Source: Serratia plymuthica
Lineage (GTDB): Bacteria > Pseudomonadota > Gammaproteobacteria > Enterobacterales > Enterobacteriaceae
Assembly (NCBI RefSeq): GCF_018336935.1
Contig: NZ_CP068771.1
Coordinates: 2,108,001 to 2,172,000, forward strand
DNA length: 64,000 bases
Direction of reading: 5' to 3'
This document shows positions 26,692 to 35,005 of the stretch, in pieces. The notes beneath the pieces are model-generated. The model was not told where the DNA came from and made no database searches. It saw only the letters and a program-made list of their open reading frames with translations. The translations under genes were made by a program, and so were the position numbers. Position 1 is the first letter of the stretch, and every line of letters begins with the position of its first letter.

Positions 26692-28146
26692 TTAACTCCT
26701 TGCCTTGGTTGCCGTGGATTCATCAGCGCCAGCCGGTGCCGACGAAGGGGATTTTTTCCGGCGCACTTCGCTGCCGGCATCGGGATTCAACGTCAGACTG
26801 TCTGCCACCGCCAACAGGGCGATAACGCCGATAACCCCAAACGCCAACTGGAAATCGACCAGCGGCAGGCGACTGGCCGACTGCGGTATCAGCATTTCCG
26901 CCAATCGCAGCGCCAGCGCACCGATGGCGATGCCCAGGCCGCTGCCCAGTTGCTGCGATACGGTGAACAGAGTATTGGCGCCGCCCATCTGCGGCTGCGG
27001 CACTTCGGAGAACGCCAGCGTATTCAGCGCGGTGAACTGCATGGAACGCGTCAACCCGCTGACGAACAGCAACGCCACGATCAGCCAGGTCGGGGTCTGC
27101 GGCGTCAATAACGCGCAGGCAAAAATGGTGGCGGCGTTCAGCAGCCCATTGACTACCAGCGTGGTGCGAAAGCGGAAACGGTAAAGTATGGCAGAGGTAA
27201 AAGGTTTCATCGCCAGATTACCGGCAAACACCGCCAGCACCAGCAGCCCGGCGTCGAAGGCGTTGAGACCAAAGCCGATCTGGAACAGCAGCGGCAGCAA
27301 GAAGGGCACGGCGCCAATGGCGATGCGGAACAAGGCACCGCCCAAAATGGTGACGGCGTAACTTTTTATCCGCATCGCCCACAGATTGATCAACGGGTGC
27401 GCGGTGCGTTTGGCGTGGCGTACCGCCAGCGCGCCCAGTGCCAGGCTGCCGAGGATGCACAGTACCGGCACCAGCCAGGAGAGCTGCGGGTGGTTGATAA
27501 GGTCCAGGCCGAACATCAGGCCGAAGCAGGCGATGCCGGTCAGCATGAAGCCGATGGCGTCAAACGGCACGCCTTTCTGCGGCGCTTCCTGCGGGATCAA
27601 CCGCCAGGCCAGCCACAGCGCGGCGACGCCCAGCGGCACGTTGAGAAGGAAAATCCAGTGCCATGACGCGTAGGTGGTAATAAAACCGCCGACCGGCGGG
27701 CCAAGGATTGGCGCCACCAACCCCGGCCAGGTAATGGTGGCGATGGCTTTTATCAGATCCGGTTTGGCGGTATTGCGCAGCACCACCAACCGGCCGACCG
27801 GCACCATCAGCGCGCCGCCAAAGCCTTGCAGAATGCGGGCGGCGGTGAAGGTGGGCAGGTTGACGCTGGCGGCACACAGCACCGAGGCCAGGGTGAAAAT
27901 CATCACCGCGGCGGCAAAGACATTGCGCGCGCCGAAGCGGTTGGCGATCCAGCCGCTGGCGGGAATAAACACCGTCAGCGTCAGGATATAGGCGGAAATG
28001 CCGATGTTCATGTCCACCGCCCGCACGCCGAAAGCGGCCGCCATCTGCGGCATGGCGGTGACAATCACCGTACCGTCGAGGTTTTCCATAAAGAAGGCGC
28101 CGGCCACCAGCAACGGCAGCGCGCTGGCGCGTGAAAACCCGCTCAT
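26692..28146 (-). CDS. DHA2-family MFS transporter, MdtD-like
   Basis: Predicted 14-helix exporter, 484 residues from the ATG at 28146. Motif D1 is FMENLDGTVIVTAMPQMA, motif A region GWIANRFGARNVF, motif C region GLVAPILGPPVGGFI. MdtD and HsrA-like proteins look similar. A GTG at 28170 gives an eight-residue extension; neither start has a convincing ribosome site. The C-terminal tail is hydrophilic, with EVRRKKSPSSAPAG. It lies directly upstream of the aldo/keto reductase. Confidence 0.85.
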   Translation of the reverse strand: MSGFSRASALPLLVAGAFFMENLDGTVIVTAMPQMAAAFGVRAVDMNIGISAYILTLTVFIPASGWIANRFGARNVFAAAVMIFTLASVLCAASVNLPTFTAARILQGFGGALMVPVGRLVVLRNTAKPDLIKAIATITWPGLVAPILGPPVGGFITTYASWHWIFLLNVPLGVAALWLAWRLIPQEAPQKGVPFDAIGFMLTGIACFGLMFGLDLINHPQLSWLVPVLCILGSLALGALAVRHAKRTAHPLINLWAMRIKSYAVTILGGALFRIAIGAVPFLLPLLFQIGFGLNAFDAGLLVLAVFAGNLAMKPFTSAILYRFRFRTTLVVNGLLNAATIFACALLTPQTPTWLIVALLFVSGLTRSMQFTALNTLAFSEVPQPQMGGANTLFTVSQQLGSGLGIAIGALALRLAEMLIPQSASRLPLVDFQLAFGVIGVIALLAVADSLTLNPDAGSEVRRKKSPSSAPAGADESTATKARS

Positions 28147-28283
28147 GGCGAGATTCGCCGGGTGGAGCACAGACAGTATGCAGGCATGACAAGAAACTCC
28201 GTTTCAAAAAATTTAATCCGGACGAGTTTTCGAGCATAGCGCATCGTACAGAGGTTAAAAAGAGGTTAAGCGGGGGATGATTA

Positions 28284-28307
28284 GCGAGCGCAGCGATCTG
28301 CGCTCGC
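28284..28307 (-). terminator. 10-bp stem-loop after the sugar ABC operon
   Basis: Perfect inverted repeat GCGAGCGCAG / CTGCGCTCGC around CGAT, 60 bases beyond the ABC ATPase stop on the minus strand. There is no T-run, so it is a weak terminator or an mRNA 3'-end stabiliser. Confidence 0.4.
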
Positions 28308-28366
28308 AGAGGGGGGCAGTCTGTTTCAATCCGCGTTTTCACGCCGAAATGCGGGGTACCGGATAC

Positions 28367-29446
28367 TCAACGTTCGCTTAGCCGCTGGCCGCTGGCGGCG
28401 TCGAACAGGTGGATCGCGTCGATGTTGGGCGCCAGCCACAGTGGCTGGCCGCTTTCGGCGTTGATCCTGCCGCTGAACTGCACATGCAACCGGTAGCCGC
28501 CCCAGGTCAGGTGCAGCAGACTGACGTCACCGGTGATCTCCATCAGCCGAAGCTGGGCGGGCGGCTGTTCGCTGACTTCGACCAGCAGAAAATCATGTGG
28601 GCGCAGCCCGAGGATCACGTGACTGCCCGGCACCGCCTGCCGCCACTTATCGGGCAGCGGCAGCCAAAGTTCACCGCAGGTTACACCGGGGCGATCGCCG
28701 CGCGGCGTGACGATGCCCTCCAACAGGTTCATGGGCGGCGAACCGATAAAGCGCGCCACAAAGGTGTTGGCGGGCGCGTCGTAGATCTCCAGCGGCCGGC
28801 CCTGTTGCACGATGTTGCCGTCTTTCATCACCACGATTTGATCGGCCAGCGTCATGGCTTCAATCTGGTCGTGGGTGACGTACACCGTGGTGGTTTTGAA
28901 CTGCTGATGCAGCGATTTTATCTCGGCGCGCAGCTCCATGCGCAACTGGGCGTCGAGGTTGGACAACGGCTCGTCGAACAAGAAGACCTTCGGATTGCGC
29001 ACTATGGCACGCCCCATCGCCACCCGCTGGCGCTGACCGCCGGACAGCTCTTTCGGATAGCGCTGCAACAGGTGATCGATCGCCAGAATACGCGCCGCTT
29101 GTTGCACTTTGCTCTGCTGCTCGCTTTTGCTGACCTTCATGACCTGCATGTGAAACGCCATGTTTTCCGCCACCGTCAGGTGCGGATAGAGCGCATAGCT
29201 CTGGAACACCATGGCGATATCGCGATCGGCGGGGTCCAGATCGTTAATCTTCTGTTTATCCAGCAGGATAGCGCCATCGGATAGCGTATCCAGCCCGGCC
29301 AGCAAGCGCAGCAACGTGGATTTGCCGCAGCCGGAGGGGCCGACCAGCACGGTAAAGCTGCCGTCGGGAATGATCAGGTCCAGCGGATTGAGCACCCGCT
29401 GTTTGCCATAATATTTGGCGACTTTCACCAGTTCTACGCTTGCCAT
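28367..29446 (-). CDS. Sugar ABC transporter ATP-binding protein (MalK/UgpC type)
   Basis: ATPase of a CUT1 carbohydrate importer, 359 residues. Walker A GPSGCGKST is at 36-44, then the signature LSGGQRQRVAMGRA, Walker B KVFLFDEPLSNLD, switch YVTHDQIEAMTLAD, and a C-terminal TOBE domain from about 240 (FLLVEVSEQ and onward). The ATG at 29446 is used: it overlaps the kinase stop by one base (TGATG), and the 85 further residues in the open frame are only the kinase gene read out of frame. It is the last gene of a five-gene operon: binding protein, two permeases, kinase, ATPase. Confidence 0.92.
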   Translation of the reverse strand: MASVELVKVAKYYGKQRVLNPLDLIIPDGSFTVLVGPSGCGKSTLLRLLAGLDTLSDGAILLDKQKINDLDPADRDIAMVFQSYALYPHLTVAENMAFHMQVMKVSKSEQQSKVQQAARILAIDHLLQRYPKELSGGQRQRVAMGRAIVRNPKVFLFDEPLSNLDAQLRMELRAEIKSLHQQFKTTTVYVTHDQIEAMTLADQIVVMKDGNIVQQGRPLEIYDAPANTFVARFIGSPPMNLLEGIVTPRGDRPGVTCGELWLPLPDKWRQAVPGSHVILGLRPHDFLLVEVSEQPPAQLRLMEITGDVSLLHLTWGGYRLHVQFSGRINAESGQPLWLAPNIDAIHLFDAASGQRLSER

Positions 29447-30399
29447 CAGATCATCTCCCCGGCGCAGGTTTTCAGGGTATGCCAGTCCAGATATTGGCGC
29501 GGCGAGCTGCTGATGGCGTGGCTGGCGGCGCGAATGCCCCAACGCAGCGCCACCGTGGCCGAATGGCCGTGCAGGCAGGCGGTCAGGAACCCGGCGTTGA
29601 AACTGTCGCCGGCGCCGATGGTGTCTACCACCTTGATCGGGTGCGCCGCCGCCTGCAACAGCCGTTCGCCGCACCACATGCGTGCGCCGTCCGGGCCGCA
29701 TTTCACCACGCAGGCGGCATCGGCCGGTTGTTGGCGGTTCAGGGTGCGGGCGGCGGTGTACAAATCTTCATGGCCCGCCATGCCGCAGGTCTCCACTTCA
29801 TTCAGCAACAGAATGTCGCAGAACGGCAACCAGTCGGCGATCTGCCCGCGCAGCGCGTCGCTCCAGCCCTGCGGCGGCCAGCCGGTGTCTACCGCAATGC
29901 GGTAGCCGCGCTGGCGCAGGGTTTGCAGCAGCGCCGGATAATCCGCCAGCAAAGTGGTGCACAGGAAGGTGCCGCATAACAGCACGGTGTCGCCGTTGCC
30001 GGCGAACAGCGGGATCTGGTGCAGTACGTCGTCCTGGCTCAGGCGGGTGATGTGCCCTTGATTGCTGAAAAAGGTGCGCTCGTTGTCGGGGTGCGTCACG
30101 CCGAAGGTCAGCGAGGTTTCGCAGCTGTAGGTCGGCCAATACAGCGAGCTTTCCGGGAACAGCTGCGCCAGCCAGGGGCTGAAATAGTCGTTGCCCTGAT
30201 TGGCCACCAGCCGATAAGGCGTCTCCAGCGCCGCCAACGCCAGCGCACAGTTGCCGGCCGAGCCGCCGGGGCGCAGTTCGCTGTGATCCAGCATCGCCTC
30301 GGTGCCTTTCTGCGGCCACTGGTGCAGGGTACTCATGATCACGTCGACGTTGATATTACCGACCACGTACAGGGTGGGTTTGGTGTTGGTATTCATCAT
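29446..30399 (-). CDS. PfkB/ribokinase-family sugar kinase
   Basis: A 317-residue carbohydrate kinase. The N-terminal family pattern lies at RPGGSAGN (43-50), and the C-terminal signature DTIGAGDSFNAGFL (259-272) contains the catalytic aspartate D265 and the anion hole GAGD. Family members phosphorylate ribose, fructose, tagatose-6-P, 2-keto-3-deoxygluconate or nucleosides; I cannot tell which. Its position between the permease and ATPase genes of the importer says it acts on the imported sugar, probably a ketose or sugar acid. Confidence 0.88.
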   Translation of the reverse strand: MMNTNTKPTLYVVGNINVDVIMSTLHQWPQKGTEAMLDHSELRPGGSAGNCALALAALETPYRLVANQGNDYFSPWLAQLFPESSLYWPTYSCETSLTFGVTHPDNERTFFSNQGHITRLSQDDVLHQIPLFAGNGDTVLLCGTFLCTTLLADYPALLQTLRQRGYRIAVDTGWPPQGWSDALRGQIADWLPFCDILLLNEVETCGMAGHEDLYTAARTLNRQQPADAACVVKCGPDGARMWCGERLLQAAAHPIKVVDTIGAGDSFNAGFLTACLHGHSATVALRWGIRAASHAISSSPRQYLDWHTLKTCAGEMI

Positions 30400-30419
30400 G
30401 TGAATTCTTCCCTTTTAAG

Positions 30420-31259
30420 TCAGCCCTTGCTGCCGCCGCTGGTTAAGCCGCTGACCAGCGTTTTTTGCAGCCAAATGGCAATAAAGAGTGGCGGTATGGC
30501 GGCCAAAATGCCGACTGCGGCGATCAATCCGTCATCGGTGGCGCGCCCGGCGGTGAAACCGGCGATGGTCACCGGCAGCGTCTGGGCCTGAATATTGCTG
30601 GTAAACAGCAGCGCGTAGAAAAATTCGTCCCAGGCCAGCAACCAGCCGAACAGCGCCGAGGCCCCGAGCGCCGGCTTCGCCAGCGGCAATGTGATGCGCA
30701 GCAGCACCTGCCACTGACGCAGCCCATCCAGCCGCGCCGCCTGTTCGATGTCGATCGGCAGGGCATCGAACTGATTCTTCAGCATCCAGGTGAGAAACGG
30801 CAGGATCAGCGAGCAGTAGACCAGCACAAGACCGATGTGGGTGTTCAACAGCGCCAGCTGTTGCAGAATAAAGTACAGCGGCAGTACGAAGGCGACCGGC
30901 GGCACCATGTAAATCGCCAGGCTGGCGAACAGCCAGCCGTCGCGGCCCGGATAGCGTGAAAAGCTGAACGCCGCCGGGATCGCCAGCAGCAGCGAAATCA
31001 ACGTGGCGCCGCAGGCCACCAGCAGGCTGTTGAACAGCGCGTGCAGGAACAGCGCGCCAGGCTGGCCGGCCTGTAACGACAGCAGGCTGCCGTAGCGCGA
31101 AAAGTCCCAGCGGCGCGGCAACCATTCCAGCGGCACGCGGGTCAGATCGGCGGAGGAGCTGACGCTCATCAAAAACAGCCACAGCATTGGCGCGAGGATC
31201 GACAGCGCCAGCAGCAGCGCGGCGCCATAGCGCAGTATCAGGCGGATTTTACGCTTCAT
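30420..31259 (-). CDS. Sugar ABC transporter permease (MalG type)
   Basis: A 279-residue inner-membrane permease of the CUT1 family with six predicted helices. The EAA loop that docks on the ATPase reads EQAARLDGLRQWQVLLRITL, with the conserved G a few residues after the AA. The end SGLTSGGSKG is typical of MalG-like proteins. ATG 31259 is chosen: AAGGAG lies 14-9 bases upstream, and the in-frame TTG two codons earlier is too close to it. It overlaps the preceding permease gene by 11 bases. Confidence 0.9.
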   Translation of the reverse strand: MKRKIRLILRYGAALLLALSILAPMLWLFLMSVSSSADLTRVPLEWLPRRWDFSRYGSLLSLQAGQPGALFLHALFNSLLVACGATLISLLLAIPAAFSFSRYPGRDGWLFASLAIYMVPPVAFVLPLYFILQQLALLNTHIGLVLVYCSLILPFLTWMLKNQFDALPIDIEQAARLDGLRQWQVLLRITLPLAKPALGASALFGWLLAWDEFFYALLFTSNIQAQTLPVTIAGFTAGRATDDGLIAAVGILAAIPPLFIAIWLQKTLVSGLTSGGSKG

Positions 31260-32163
31260 CGGCAAGGCTCCTTCGGCGCTGGCGGAACAGCATCAGCATG
31301 TAGAGTGCAATCAGCAGGCCGCACAGCAGAGTCATCAGCACCGCGTAGGCGGCGCCGCTGCCGGCACGCAGATAGCTGAACGATTCCTGATAAACGAAGA
31401 AGCTGAGGGTCTTGGTGCTGTCCATCGGCCCGCCGCGGGTCATCACGTAAATGATGTCGAATACCTTGAAGGCGTCGATGGTGCGCAACACCAGCGCCAC
31501 CGCCAGCGGGGCCAGAATGGCGGGCAGAGTGATGGCACGGAATCGCCGCCAGGCGGAAGCGCCGTCCAGTCGGGCCGCTTCGTACAGATCCTCCGGAATA
31601 GATTGCAGTGCCGCCAGCGTCAATAGGGTGATCAGCGGGTAGTTTTTCCAGATATCCGCCAGCATCACCGCGTTCAGCGCCGAGGCGGGATCGCCCAGCC
31701 AACTGCGGTAATGGTCAATGACCCTAAGCTGGGTCAGCAGCGCATTGATGCTGCCGTAATCCGGGTTGAAGTTCAGCCGCCACATTGTCGCGTTGACGAT
31801 GGTGGGCAGCGCCCAGGGCAAAATCACCAGCACCCGCAGCAGGTTGCGGCCGTGGAATTGCTGGTTGAGCAGCAGCGCCACCAACACGCCAATCACCCCT
31901 TCGAACGCCACCGAAACCACGGTGAAATACAGCGTGCGCCACAGCGCGGCCTGGAAATCCGGGTCGGTCAGGGCATACAAAAAGTTATCGACGCCGACCC
32001 AGGCAGGCGTTACGCCGTCACCGACCAGCGCCGCGTCGGTAAAGCTCAGCCACAGGGTGCGGCCCAGCGGCCAGGCGGTTAACAGCAGCATCATCAGCAG
32101 CATGGGCGCCAGCAGCACCCATGCCTGACGCCGCTCACGTTGGGGCAAAGTGAGCATCGTCAT
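31249..32163 (-). CDS. Sugar ABC transporter permease (MalF/UgpA type)
   Basis: A 304-residue permease of the CUT1 family. The EAA motif is YEAARLDGASAWRRFRAITLP. The first helix (AWVLLAPMLLMMLLLTAWPLG) and the region LLNQQFHGRNLLRVLVILPW are as in MalF-like proteins without the large periplasmic domain of MalF itself. An ATG two codons in is an equally possible start. It starts three bases after the binding-protein stop, so the pair is tightly coupled. Confidence 0.9.
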   Translation of the reverse strand: MTMLTLPQRERRQAWVLLAPMLLMMLLLTAWPLGRTLWLSFTDAALVGDGVTPAWVGVDNFLYALTDPDFQAALWRTLYFTVVSVAFEGVIGVLVALLLNQQFHGRNLLRVLVILPWALPTIVNATMWRLNFNPDYGSINALLTQLRVIDHYRSWLGDPASALNAVMLADIWKNYPLITLLTLAALQSIPEDLYEAARLDGASAWRRFRAITLPAILAPLAVALVLRTIDAFKVFDIIYVMTRGGPMDSTKTLSFFVYQESFSYLRAGSGAAYAVLMTLLCGLLIALYMLMLFRQRRRSLADEA

Positions 32164-32166
32164 CCC

Positions 32167-33417
32167 TTAACGCAGCCGCGCCGCGCTTTTGGTGGCGGCA
32201 TCCAGGCCCGCTTGCGGCGTCACCTTGCCTTGCAGGATCTGCTGCAAATCCTGTTGCAACCCGTTGGAAAGCCGTGAGTAATCGGCAGTTTCAGGGCGCG
32301 ACAGCATCACGTTCAACGACTGTTTGGCGGCGGCGATCAAGGGTTGCTGGTCTTTCTGCACCGCCGGATCCTCGTAGGAGGATTTCCAGATCGGCAGGCT
32401 CAGTTTGGCGTACTTATTCTGCACCGGCTGGGAGGTCATGTAGCTGATGTACTGCCAGGCCTGATCCGGGTGGGCGCTGGCCTTGGCGATGCCGAGGCCC
32501 ATCGAACCGTTGACGGCGGAAACCTGGCCCTCAACCGATCCCGGCGCCGGCACTATGCCGACGTCGCCGGCCACTTTGCTCTGCTTCGGATCGTTGGCCA
32601 TGTTGTACATATAGGTCCAGTTGAGCGCAAAGGCGGCATCGCCGTTAGAGAAGGCTTTGCGCACGTCCTCTTCCAGATATTCGCGCGAGTTCGGGTTGGT
32701 CAGCCCCTTGTCCAGCGTGTCTTTCATGTAACCGGCGGCCTGTAATGAGCCTGGGGTGGAGAAGTTGATTTTCCCCTGTTGGAAGAACTGCCCCTTGAAG
32801 GCGGACACCAGCGTGGTGTAATCGCAAACCAGCGCCTCGGCCTGTGACCAGCTCCACACCAGCGGATATTTGACCACGTTTTTCTGTTTCAGGATTTCTG
32901 CCTGCTGCGCCAGCTCCTGCCAGGTTTTCGGCGGGGCGCTGATGCCGGCCTTGGCCAGCATGGCTTTGTTGTAATACAGGTACTTGGTATCGAGGATCCA
33001 CGGCATTCCCCAGCGCTTGTCTTTATAAGTGACGGTGGTCATGGCGCCGTCGAAAATCTTGCCGCTGTCGTCGGCGCTGATGCGCGAGGTGACATCCTGC
33101 AACAGGCCGAACTTAACGAATTCGGCCGGCCAGATGGCGTCGAACAGCACCACGTCGTAGCCGTTGCTGCCTGCGCCGCGCGCCGCGACGATTTTATCGT
33201 GCAGCGCTTCGTAAGGGACGAATTCCAGATTAACGGTGATATCCGGGTGCTGTTGGGTGAAATCGGCGGTCATGGCGCGGATATCGTTTTCGCTATAAGC
33301 CGCCTGGGTCATAAACAGTGCGTTGATTTGCGTAGGGGCGGCAAAGGCGCTTGAGATGCAAAACGCCAGGGCAGACAGGGTGCAGGCGGCCTTGGCGGCA
33401 CGGGTAGGGCTTTTCAT
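32167..33417 (-). CDS. Periplasmic sugar-binding protein of the ABC importer
   Basis: A 416-residue type-1 extracellular solute-binding protein (MalE-like cluster). The signal peptide is about 27 residues, MKSPTRAAKAACTLSALAFC continuing to AFA, with cleavage predicted before APTQ. Body landmarks are FTQQHPDITVNLEFVPYEAL, SNGYDVVLFDAIWPAEF, and WGMPWILDTKYLYYNKAMLAKAG. GGAGAA precedes the ATG. It is the first gene of the operon and divergent from the ROK regulator, 101 bp apart. The ligand class is sugar or polyol; the exact ligand is unknown. Confidence 0.9.
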   Translation of the reverse strand: MKSPTRAAKAACTLSALAFCISSAFAAPTQINALFMTQAAYSENDIRAMTADFTQQHPDITVNLEFVPYEALHDKIVAARGAGSNGYDVVLFDAIWPAEFVKFGLLQDVTSRISADDSGKIFDGAMTTVTYKDKRWGMPWILDTKYLYYNKAMLAKAGISAPPKTWQELAQQAEILKQKNVVKYPLVWSWSQAEALVCDYTTLVSAFKGQFFQQGKINFSTPGSLQAAGYMKDTLDKGLTNPNSREYLEEDVRKAFSNGDAAFALNWTYMYNMANDPKQSKVAGDVGIVPAPGSVEGQVSAVNGSMGLGIAKASAHPDQAWQYISYMTSQPVQNKYAKLSLPIWKSSYEDPAVQKDQQPLIAAAKQSLNVMLSRPETADYSRLSNGLQQDLQQILQGKVTPQAGLDAATKSAARLR

Positions 33418-33518
33418 GGTGCGTTCTCCGGTGTTAAAAAGATTCTTAAATCAATTTGATTGCTTTAATGGAGGGCACCATACTGCAAACACCGATTTCC
33501 CTTTCTGCATAGGCAGTT

Positions 33519-34691
33519 ATGACGACATCCGGCACTAACCTTGAACATGCTCGTGCACACAACCGGCGCGTAGTGATAGAGGCAATCCGTCTGCACGGCG
33601 AACTGACCCGTGCCGAAATCGCCCGGCTGACTTCACTGACGCCGCAAACCGTTTCAAACATCGCGACAGAACTGGAACAGGCCGGCATTCTCTCCTCGCA
33701 CCTGCCACGCCGTGCCGGAGGGAGGGGCCAACCGGCGACGCCGTTGACCCTCAATCCGGACAGTGCGTATTCCATCGGCATCCATCTGGATCACCAGACG
33801 CTTCTGATCATCGTCGTTGATCTGTCAGGGAGCGTTCGTTTCCATCGGCTGATTATGGTGCAAAAGCCGCAACCTGCTGCGACCTTGAAACTGATTTGTG
33901 ATGTACTGCAAGAAATGCGCCAACAGCCGGAGATGGCCTGGGGAAAAATGCTGGGCATCGGCGTGGTGATGCCGGGGCCGTTTGGCGTGGAAGGGATCTC
34001 CTCCGTCGGGCCGACGACCCTCAACGGCTGGGAAAATATCGATGTCGTGGCTGAACTTAGCGCGCAAAGCGGCCTGCCGGTGACGCTGGAGAACGACGCC
34101 ACCGTCGCCGCCATCGGCGAACGTCTGCACGGCGTGGCCAGGCAGCTCAATTCGTTTATTTATCTGTATCTCGGCACCGGCCTCGGGGCGGGGATCTTCA
34201 CCGACGGGCGCATTTATACCGGCCATGCGCACAATGCCGGTGAAATAGGCCACATGATTGTGCAACCGGGCGGGCGTGGCTGTTATTGCGGCAACCAGGG
34301 TTGTCTTGAGCGCTACGTTTCCTTGCAGGCGGCGTACGAAAGCTGCGGTTTGGATCCGATGCGTGCCATGCCGCAGGATCTGCTGGCATTGCCGCAGGCG
34401 CAGATCGACCTCTGGCTGGATTCTGCGGTGCCGGCACTGCGCCAGGCGATCAACATCATCGAGTGCATGTTCGATGCCGAAGCGGTGATTATTGGCGGGC
34501 TGATGCCGGAAAGCATTGTGGAGCAGCTGATCAAACGCCTGGCGCCCTTGCACCGCTCGGTACGCAGCAAATACCTCGATGGTCTGCGCGTGCGCTTGGG
34601 CACCACCGGCGCGGATACCGCAGCATTGGGGGCGGCGGCGCTGCCGCTGTTCGACGAGTTTAACCCACGTTATGAAGTGCTGTTGAAATAG
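33519..34691 (+). CDS. ROK-family transcriptional regulator of the sugar operon
   Basis: A 390-residue NagC/XylR-type repressor. The N-terminal winged HTH is at about residues 12-60 (NRRVVIEAIRLHGELTRAEI, then SLTPQTVSNIATELEQAG). The ROK core has the EIGHMIVQPGGRGCYCGNQG block and Cys-rich zinc site CYCGNQGCLE. It is divergent from the importer operon, so the 101-bp gap should hold its operator; the imported or phosphorylated sugar is the likely inducer. It is a paralogue of mlc in this same window but with an independent target. Confidence 0.9.
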   Translation: MTTSGTNLEHARAHNRRVVIEAIRLHGELTRAEIARLTSLTPQTVSNIATELEQAGILSSHLPRRAGGRGQPATPLTLNPDSAYSIGIHLDHQTLLIIVVDLSGSVRFHRLIMVQKPQPAATLKLICDVLQEMRQQPEMAWGKMLGIGVVMPGPFGVEGISSVGPTTLNGWENIDVVAELSAQSGLPVTLENDATVAAIGERLHGVARQLNSFIYLYLGTGLGAGIFTDGRIYTGHAHNAGEIGHMIVQPGGRGCYCGNQGCLERYVSLQAAYESCGLDPMRAMPQDLLALPQAQIDLWLDSAVPALRQAINIIECMFDAEAVIIGGLMPESIVEQLIKRLAPLHRSVRSKYLDGLRVRLGTTGADTAALGAAALPLFDEFNPRYEVLLK

Positions 34692-34753
34692 CCACTTCAT
34701 TTTCTCGATTTATATTCTTGCTCGATGTTGGTGCATCGCGTTAATTAGCCCAG

Positions 34754-34799
34754 GCAAGCAAACGGTTGCTATTTTTCAGGCAACCGTTTGCTTGCTTTC
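34754..34799 (+). terminator. Strong rho-independent terminator after the ROK gene
   Basis: A perfect 16-bp stem, GCAAGCAAACGGTTGC (34754-34769) and its complement (34780-34795), with a 10-base loop, followed by TTTCT. It is unusually long and perfect and works in both orientations. It is centred about 80 bases after the ROK stop. Confidence 0.8.
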
Positions 34800-35005
34800 T
34801 AATTATTTTCACTTCCCCGTGTTAATTCAATGATTTATTTTATCTCATTGTTTTTTAATGATAATTAACAATAAAAAAACAACTGGCACGCTGCTTGCTA
34901 TCCTTAATTCAACATCTGCAAACGATAAAAAGACCGACATACTTTCACCGAATTGAGTTTACTCAACGGGGTGCGGTACGTGGGTCGGTAGAGAAGGAAA
35001 GCAAA
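34800..35005 (+). promoter_or_regulatory. AT-rich promoter region of the guaD-xdh operon
   Basis: Very AT-rich up to 34900, then a leader with the segment TTTACTCAACGGGG. GAGAAGGAAAG at 34991-35001 is the ribosome site for guaD. I did not find an unambiguous -35/-10 pair or a known operator. Confidence 0.35.

Noticed and set aside
25609..27111. 500-codon plus-strand frame.
   Set aside because: Antisense to the aldo/keto reductase and MFS genes. Low-complexity RQGAH-rich product, no family likeness.
29447..29701. N-terminal extension of the ABC ATPase frame.
   Set aside because: It reads through the kinase gene out of frame and is arginine-rich. The family start MASVELVKV lies at 29446.
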